A stretch of DNA of 7,618 bases from Peptococcaceae bacterium UBA7185 (lineage in GTDB: Bacteria; Bacillota; Peptococcia; Peptococcales; Peptococcaceae), in NCBI GenBank assembly GCA_002491065.1, contig DKVF01000067.1, positions 1 through 7,618 on the forward strand, read 5' to 3'. Position numbers and translations under genes: made by a program. The stretch's first letter is position 1. The number at the start of each line of letters is the position of its first letter. Below are positions 4,129 through 7,618 of this stretch, piece by piece. The notes beneath the pieces were generated by a model, which had not been told where the DNA came from, made no database searches, and worked only from the letters and a program-made list of their open reading frames with translations.

Positions 4129-4157
4129 ATTATAGCCTGTTTTGGCGAAAAAAGCAA
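4129..4157 (-). promoter_or_regulatory. Promoter of the queD-queE-folE operon
   Basis: On the minus strand, TTGCTT (4152-4157) and TATAAT (4129-4134) have a 17-base spacer. The start would be near 4122, giving a leader of about 214 bases that contains the candidate aptamer and attenuator. Confidence 0.75.
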
Positions 4158-4225
4158 TGGTTCCGCTGTTTTTTTCTTTTTATTTTCTCACTGCGTTATT
4201 TTGCTTTTTTGCAAAAAGTATTCTG

Positions 4226-4273
4226 TATAATGGACAAACCCGCTTGATTTTAGAGAAACAGATAGGATAATAT
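4226..4273 (+). promoter_or_regulatory. Candidate lysA promoter region
   Basis: Two overlapping options exist. TTGATT (4244-4249) with TAATAT (4268-4273) has an 18-base spacer. TATAAT at 4226-4231 has only a distant TTGCTT (19 bases). No lysine riboswitch was recognised in the roughly 90-base leader. Confidence 0.4.
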
Positions 4274-4360
4274 ATACATACTGCAAAATAGGTTGTCAGT
4301 AATACTTTTATTTGTAATGTGATGAATGATATCTCAAATATATTTAGGAGGCATATAATC

Positions 4361-5608
4361 ATGAAAAAAACTGTTCCCTTTACACTCGAACAGGTAAAAC
4401 AAATTGCACAAACTTATCCTACCCCCTTTCATATTTATGACGAACAGGCTATTCGTGAGAATGCACGCCGTTTAACTGCGGCATTCAGCTGGGCACCGGA
4501 GTTTCAGGAATATTTTGCTGTGAAAGCAGCGCCCAATCCCTATCTGCTGAAAATATTAAAGGAAGAAGGATTCGGCGGGGACTGCAGTTCTATGGCTGAG
4601 TTGGTTCTCTGCGAAAAAGTAGGCATTACCGGAGAAAAGGTCATGTTCACTTCCAATGAAACACCCATTGAGGAATATATCAAGGCGAAAGAGATGGGCG
4701 CGGTGCTGAATTTGGACGATATCACCCATATTGAGTTTATCGACAGCCAAATCGGTTTGCCTGAAACTATCAGCTTCCGGTACAATCCTGGTCCGCTGCG
4801 GGGCGGCAATGAAATTATCGGCACGCCGGAGGAAGCGAAATACGGTTTAACGCGGGAGCAGCTTTTTGACGCTTATCGCACCATGAAGGAAAAGGGCGCG
4901 AAGAGGTTCGGCATTCACACGATGATTGTTTCCAATGAGTTAAACAGAGACTATTTAGTGGAAACGGCGAAAATGATGTTTGAATTAGTTAAGGAACTCT
5001 CTGCAGCGTTGGATATTCGGTTTTCCTTTGTGAATTTCGGCGGTGGTATCGGCGTTCCTTATCGACCGGAGCAGGAGCCTGTGGACCTGGAAGCGCTGGG
5101 AGCGGAAATCAAAGCGCAATATGAAAGCATCATTGTGGCCAACGGTCTGGCGCCGCTGAAAATCTGCCTGGAATGCGGCCGTATGGTGACTGGCCCTTAT
5201 GGCTATCTGGTGACCAAGGCGATACACAAGAAGGATACCTACAAGCATTATATCGGCGTTGATGCTTCTATGGCCAATCTCATGCGTCCAGGAATGTACG
5301 GCTCATATCATCATTGCACTGTGCTGGGCAAGGAAACCGCACCGGCGGATCATGTGTATGATGTGGTGGGCAGTCTGTGTGAAAACTGCGATAAGTTTGC
5401 AATCAATAGAACCCTGCCGGAAATTTCTGCCGGGGATTATCTGGTCATTCACGATGCTGGCGCTCACGGACATGCTATGGGCTTCAACTACAACGGAAAG
5501 CTGCGCTCCGCTGAATTACTCTTAAAGCCGGACGGCTCTGTAGAGTGCATTCGCCGCGCAGAAACGCTGGACGATTTGTTTGCGACGCTGGACTTCAGCA
5601 AGCTATAA
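4361..5608 (+). CDS. lysA: Diaminopimelate decarboxylase-like PLP enzyme
   Basis: This probably decarboxylates meso-diaminopimelate to lysine. The 415-residue product has the alanine-racemase-like barrel of fold-type III PLP enzymes: the PLP lysine K55 in EYFAVKAAPNP, GGDCSSMAEL (62-81 region), the phosphate-binding GGGIG at 227-231 and ECGR at 271-274. In the C-terminal domain it has C340-E-N-C343 at the partner active site and DAGAHGHAMGF at 365-375. The ATG at 4361 is preceded by AGGAGG at good spacing; 14 extra upstream codons from 4319 lack a ribosome site. The usual HxGS-like stretch of classic LysA reads GIHTMIVSNE here, so it may belong to a divergent LysA clade. A different amino-acid specificity cannot be excluded. 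It is a single gene with its own terminator. Confidence 0.85.
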   Translation: MKKTVPFTLEQVKQIAQTYPTPFHIYDEQAIRENARRLTAAFSWAPEFQEYFAVKAAPNPYLLKILKEEGFGGDCSSMAELVLCEKVGITGEKVMFTSNETPIEEYIKAKEMGAVLNLDDITHIEFIDSQIGLPETISFRYNPGPLRGGNEIIGTPEEAKYGLTREQLFDAYRTMKEKGAKRFGIHTMIVSNELNRDYLVETAKMMFELVKELSAALDIRFSFVNFGGGIGVPYRPEQEPVDLEALGAEIKAQYESIIVANGLAPLKICLECGRMVTGPYGYLVTKAIHKKDTYKHYIGVDASMANLMRPGMYGSYHHCTVLGKETAPADHVYDVVGSLCENCDKFAINRTLPEISAGDYLVIHDAGAHGHAMGFNYNGKLRSAELLLKPDGSVECIRRAETLDDLFATLDFSKL

Positions 5609-5619
5609 GTTTTATATTT

Positions 5620-5655
5620 GAGAGGGGCTGGTGTGGCCAGTCTCTTTCCTTTTTT
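5620..5655 (+). terminator. lysA terminator
   Basis: A 12-bp stem pairs 5620-5631 (GAGAGGGGCTGG) with 5637-5648 (CCAGTCTCTTTC), including three G-U pairs, around loop TGTGG. A six-T run follows, 11 bases past the lysA stop. Confidence 0.88.
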
Positions 5656-5662
5656 CCCTAAC

Positions 5663-5671
5663 TGGTATACT
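5663..5671 (+). promoter_or_regulatory. Candidate lrgAB promoter (extended -10)
   Basis: TGG-TATACT is an extended -10 motif. Any -35 would fall in the lysA terminator arm and is poor, so an activator may be needed. The start would be near 5678. Confidence 0.5.
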
Positions 5672-5714
5672 TTATACAAGAAATATTTTAATTTTTAATA
5701 AGGAAGGTTTTTTT

Positions 5715-6098
5715 ATGAAGATTATGATGCAGCTGGCAATTATCTTTTTTATTTGTCTGCTGGGTGAAGCTATTGCCGCTGTTTTGCCGTTTCCCTTTCC
5801 CGCCAGCGTAATCAGTATGCTGCTGGTATTCGGTCTGCTATTGTGGGGGCCGCTAAAGGTGTATCATATCCGCAAGCAAACGGATTTTTTGTTGGATAAT
5901 ATGGCGTTCTTTTTTATTCCTCCGGCGGTATCCATTGTGGAGAACCTGCATTATATGGAAGGAAAATTGCTGATTTTAATTTTTATTTGTTTTATTTCTA
6001 CGTTTACCACCTTTGCCATCACTGCATGGACTGTGAAGGCAATGATAAAATTGGACGAAAAGCGAAAGGAGCGGAAAAAACGACATGCAAGCGCTTAA
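5715..6098 (+). CDS. lrgA: CidA/LrgA-family holin-like membrane protein
   Basis: This small integral membrane protein belongs to the CidA/LrgA family, which acts with LrgB-type partners in controlling murein hydrolase activity, cell lysis and, in some species, transport of small organic acids. The 127-residue product has about four hydrophobic segments (roughly 5-24, 31-48, 65-80 and 87-110). It contains family stretches LGEAIAAVLPFPFPASVISM and DNMAFFFIPPAVSIVE, and ends in a very basic tail. The start at 5715 follows AGGAAGG; an in-frame Met 28 codons earlier has no ribosome site. It overlaps lrgB by 14 bases. No LytSR-type regulator is in the window. LrgA and CidA cannot be told apart from sequence alone. 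Confidence 0.9.
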   Translation: MKIMMQLAIIFFICLLGEAIAAVLPFPFPASVISMLLVFGLLLWGPLKVYHIRKQTDFLLDNMAFFFIPPAVSIVENLHYMEGKLLILIFICFISTFTTFAITAWTVKAMIKLDEKRKERKKRHASA

Positions 6099-6783
6099 AG
6101 ATTTGTGCTACACACCGTATTTTGGTGTGGTCCTCAGTATTTTTATGTATCAAATTGGTGTGTTTGTCAGCCATAAATTAAAGAATCCTGTGGCCAATCC
6201 ACTGCTCATTGCAGTGATTTTGATTATCGCTTTTTTAAAAATATTTCGTATTCCTATGGAGGCATTCCAGACAGGAGGCGATCTCATTACGCTGTTTTTG
6301 GCACCGGCCACGGCTGCTTTGGCGGTGCCAATCTATAAAAACCTGCAGATTCTGAAACATAATCTGCTGCCTATTCTGGCAGGCACATTGGTAGGTTCTT
6401 TTTGCTCCATGGCAGTCATCTTTGCACTGTGTAAATTGTTTGGTCTGGATGAAACGCTGACCGCTTCTCTGTTAAGCAAATCTGTGACCACACCGATTGC
6501 CATGGGCGTGACAGAACAGTTGGGCGGGATTGTGCCCATCAGCATTGCCGCTGTGATTTTTACTGGCATTGTCGGTTCTATTGTCGCACCTCTTATGGTA
6601 AAATTGTTTCGTGTTGATGACCCCGTGGCACAGGGAATCGGTATCGGCACTTGCAGCCATGCAGTGGGCACTACGCGCGCCATTGCCATGGGTGAACTGC
6701 AGGGTGCCATGAGCGGTATCGCTATCGGTTTGGCAGGATTTTTCACTGTGCTGTGGGCGTTTTTATTCGCCATACTATTATAG
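6085..6783 (+). CDS. lrgB: CidB/LrgB-family membrane protein
   Basis: The partner of LrgA is a 232-residue multi-pass inner-membrane protein. Family landmarks are NPVANPLLIAV near residue 35, LAPATAALAVPIYKNL near 71-86, SKSVTTPIAMGVTE in the middle and GTCSHAVGTTRAIAMGE near the C-terminus, followed by a final hydrophobic helix. Length matches the family. It overlaps the end of lrgA in another frame, with AAAGGAG about 13 bases before the ATG, so coupled translation is likely. The pair may modulate autolysis or export of a metabolite; which of these applies here is not shown by the sequence. Confidence 0.93.
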   Translation: MQALKDLCYTPYFGVVLSIFMYQIGVFVSHKLKNPVANPLLIAVILIIAFLKIFRIPMEAFQTGGDLITLFLAPATAALAVPIYKNLQILKHNLLPILAGTLVGSFCSMAVIFALCKLFGLDETLTASLLSKSVTTPIAMGVTEQLGGIVPISIAAVIFTGIVGSIVAPLMVKLFRVDDPVAQGIGIGTCSHAVGTTRAIAMGELQGAMSGIAIGLAGFFTVLWAFLFAILL

Positions 6784-6839
6784 GAATGTATTCTCACAAA
6801 ATTGGAGGATTGCCGCTGCCGTTTTGTAAATATATTTTG

Positions 6840-6871
6840 TAAATTCCTATTTCTTTTAGGAAATTTATTTT
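6840..6871 (+). terminator. Possible weak lrgAB terminator
   Basis: TAAATTCCTA can pair with TAGGAA-A-TTTA (one bulged A), followed by TTTTG. The stem is AT-rich and the T-run short, so termination may be partial. Confidence 0.35.
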
Positions 6872-6898
6872 GTATATTGAGCTGTAATCTGTTATAAT
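6870..6898 (+). promoter_or_regulatory. Promoter of the small acidic protein gene
   Basis: TTGTAT (6870-6875) and TATAAT (6893-6898) are spaced by 17 bases, and a TG one base ahead of TATAAT makes an extended -10. The start would be near 6905, giving a short leader. Confidence 0.78.
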
Positions 6899-6938
6899 GA
6901 AAACAATCTACTTAAACTAACCAAAGGAGTGTTTTATC

Positions 6939-7199
6939 ATGCAGCATACCAGCCATACACAGGTCATTTTTGCTGACAGCGCAGAAGAAGCAAAGGAAAA
7001 ATATTTAGCTCTGGGTATCAAACCAGATCACGATCCTAATCCACAGATTGACGTTATCAAAGCTACAGAAGATGAAGACTTTGATATCGACATGGATTTC
7101 AACCTGATTGGCGAAATTTCTGTAGGAATTGACGTCATGAATATTATCCGTCAGGATTATGAAAGAGCTTATGTTATTTACTATATCGAAGAACACTAG
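6939..7199 (+). CDS. Small acidic protein, unknown function (86 residues)
   Basis: I do not recognise this family. The product is intracellular by appearance (no signal peptide or membrane segment) and strongly acidic, with an acidic run TEDEDFDIDMDF at about residues 43-54 and an end in YYIEEH. The N-terminal part (ADSAEEAKEKYLALG) looks helical, and the middle PDHDPNPQ looks like a linker. It has no Cys, so no metal-cysteine site. Gene status is well supported: a strong promoter (6870-6898), AAAGGAGTG before the ATG, normal codon use and a strong terminator (7233-7281). It is thus a single-gene unit, separate from lrgAB. A cytosolic binding or adaptor role is possible but is a guess. Confidence 0.88.
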   Translation: MQHTSHTQVIFADSAEEAKEKYLALGIKPDHDPNPQIDVIKATEDEDFDIDMDFNLIGEISVGIDVMNIIRQDYERAYVIYYIEEH

Positions 7200-7232
7200 T
7201 TGTCACAACTAAAGTGAATCTGTTTAGGCAGG

Positions 7233-7281
7233 AAAACTCCGGAAGAAATTCTCTCGTTTATGAATTTCTTTCGGAGTTTTT
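7233..7281 (+). terminator. Strong terminator after the small acidic protein gene
   Basis: A 19-bp stem (7233-7251 with 7262-7280, one G-U pair) has a 10-base loop, and its 3' arm ends in TTTTT. AAAA at the 5' base gives a weaker signal on the other strand. Confidence 0.92.
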
Positions 7282-7408
7282 ATATTTCTGTAAAATCACT
7301 TCTATAATATCATGACACTTCAAGAAAATGAACATAAATATACTGAAAAATGCAAATATTTCAATGCCGTTTTTGCTTTCCTTTATGCAAAATTTATTTT
7401 TTATGTAG

Positions 7409-7450
7409 CGCAGAAAGTCACATTTTGTAAATATGATGTGATTTTCTGCG
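7409..7450. other. Long hairpin in the gene-free right flank
   Basis: CGCAGAAAGTCACAT (7409-7423) pairs with 7436-7450 in a 15-bp stem with one G-U pair and a 12-base loop, followed by TTTATCTTTT on the plus strand. It is terminator-like. A TATAAT at 7303-7308 with a poor -35 could start a short RNA ending here. The 7282-7504 interval otherwise holds no supported gene. Confidence 0.5.
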
Positions 7451-7504
7451 TTTATCTTTTGGCGAAAATGCAGTGCAACATGATTTATAAGTATAATTTA
7501 TGAA

Positions 7505-7618
7505 GTACACATGTACGTATTCAAAACTCATAAGTTTTGAATATCCTCCTGTGGTGGACTTTTTCCAAAAAAGGCGCATTTTGGATTTTTCCAATGTCCG
7601 GCGCGACAGAAAACCGAC
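7505..7618 (-). repeat. Structured dispersed-type repeat, right copy (inverted)
   Basis: Read on the minus strand, this matches 16-131: base 7618 corresponds to base 16. The outer 24 bases, ATGCGCCTTTT, GGATATTC and the CGTACATG-GTAC tail are kept. The palindrome at 7518-7543 has one mismatched pair. The inner hairpin here is TTGGA/TCCAA with a TTTT loop (7581-7594), a different sequence at the same place as the left-copy hairpin. The element reaches the last base of the window and probably continues. Confidence 0.8.

Noticed and set aside
7312..7503. 63-residue open frame on the plus strand
   Set aside because: It has no ribosome site, reads through a 15-bp terminator-like hairpin and has AT-driven composition.
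16..7618. Whole window as a composite transposon bounded by terminal inverted repeats
   Set aside because: No transposase or recombinase lies inside, the cargo is core metabolic genes, and the repeats are internally structured and diverged. A dispersed repeat or an assembly break at a repeat is simpler.

Overview
The window looks like chromosomal DNA from a low-GC Gram-positive-lineage bacterium (Bacillota). The evidence is AGGAGG-type ribosome sites, TTGnnn-17-TATAAT promoters, U-tract terminators and a Bacillus-type parS site. A Negativicutes or gut Clostridia host is plausible, but no marker gene fixes this. Nothing in the gene content indicates a plasmid or phage.

Layout. Positions 1-680 hold no convincing long gene: a structured repeat (16-132), a possible 36-residue leftward ORF, two stacked leftward promoters and T-rich DNA. 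Positions 684-4157 hold a leftward queuosine (7-deazaguanine) cluster: promoter, candidate preQ1-I-like leader, queD, queE, folE, then queC about 0.9 kb further on. FolE makes dihydroneopterin triphosphate, QueD converts it to carboxytetrahydropterin, QueE to carboxydeazaguanine and QueC to preQ0. queF and tgt are not in the window. Positions 4244-5655 carry a rightward lysA-like decarboxylase gene with its own terminator. Positions 5663-6783 carry a rightward lrgA-lrgB (holin/antiholin-like) pair. Positions 6870-7281 carry a monocistronic unit for a small acidic protein of unknown function. The right end (7505-7618) is an inverted copy of the left-end repeat.

The most interesting part is the folE-queC gap (about 1440-2165). 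It holds two tandem, diverged copies of a par/Fst-like type I toxin-antitoxin module, both too small for ordinary gene calling. Each copy has a rightward promoter with an extended -10, a GA/G-rich ribosome site, a 29-30 residue hydrophobic peptide ending in CKWLDS, a bidirectional terminator, and a convergent leftward promoter (TTGCAA-17-TATACT). That promoter would make a short antisense RNA whose 5' hairpin loop is complementary to the start region of its own toxin mRNA. The two copies keep the same architecture and promoters but have different recognition sequences, so they appear to be insulated paralogues. A perfect parS site inside a 32-bp palindrome lies within the antisense gene of the first copy.

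All calls come from reading the sequence. No database search, folding program or expression data were used.
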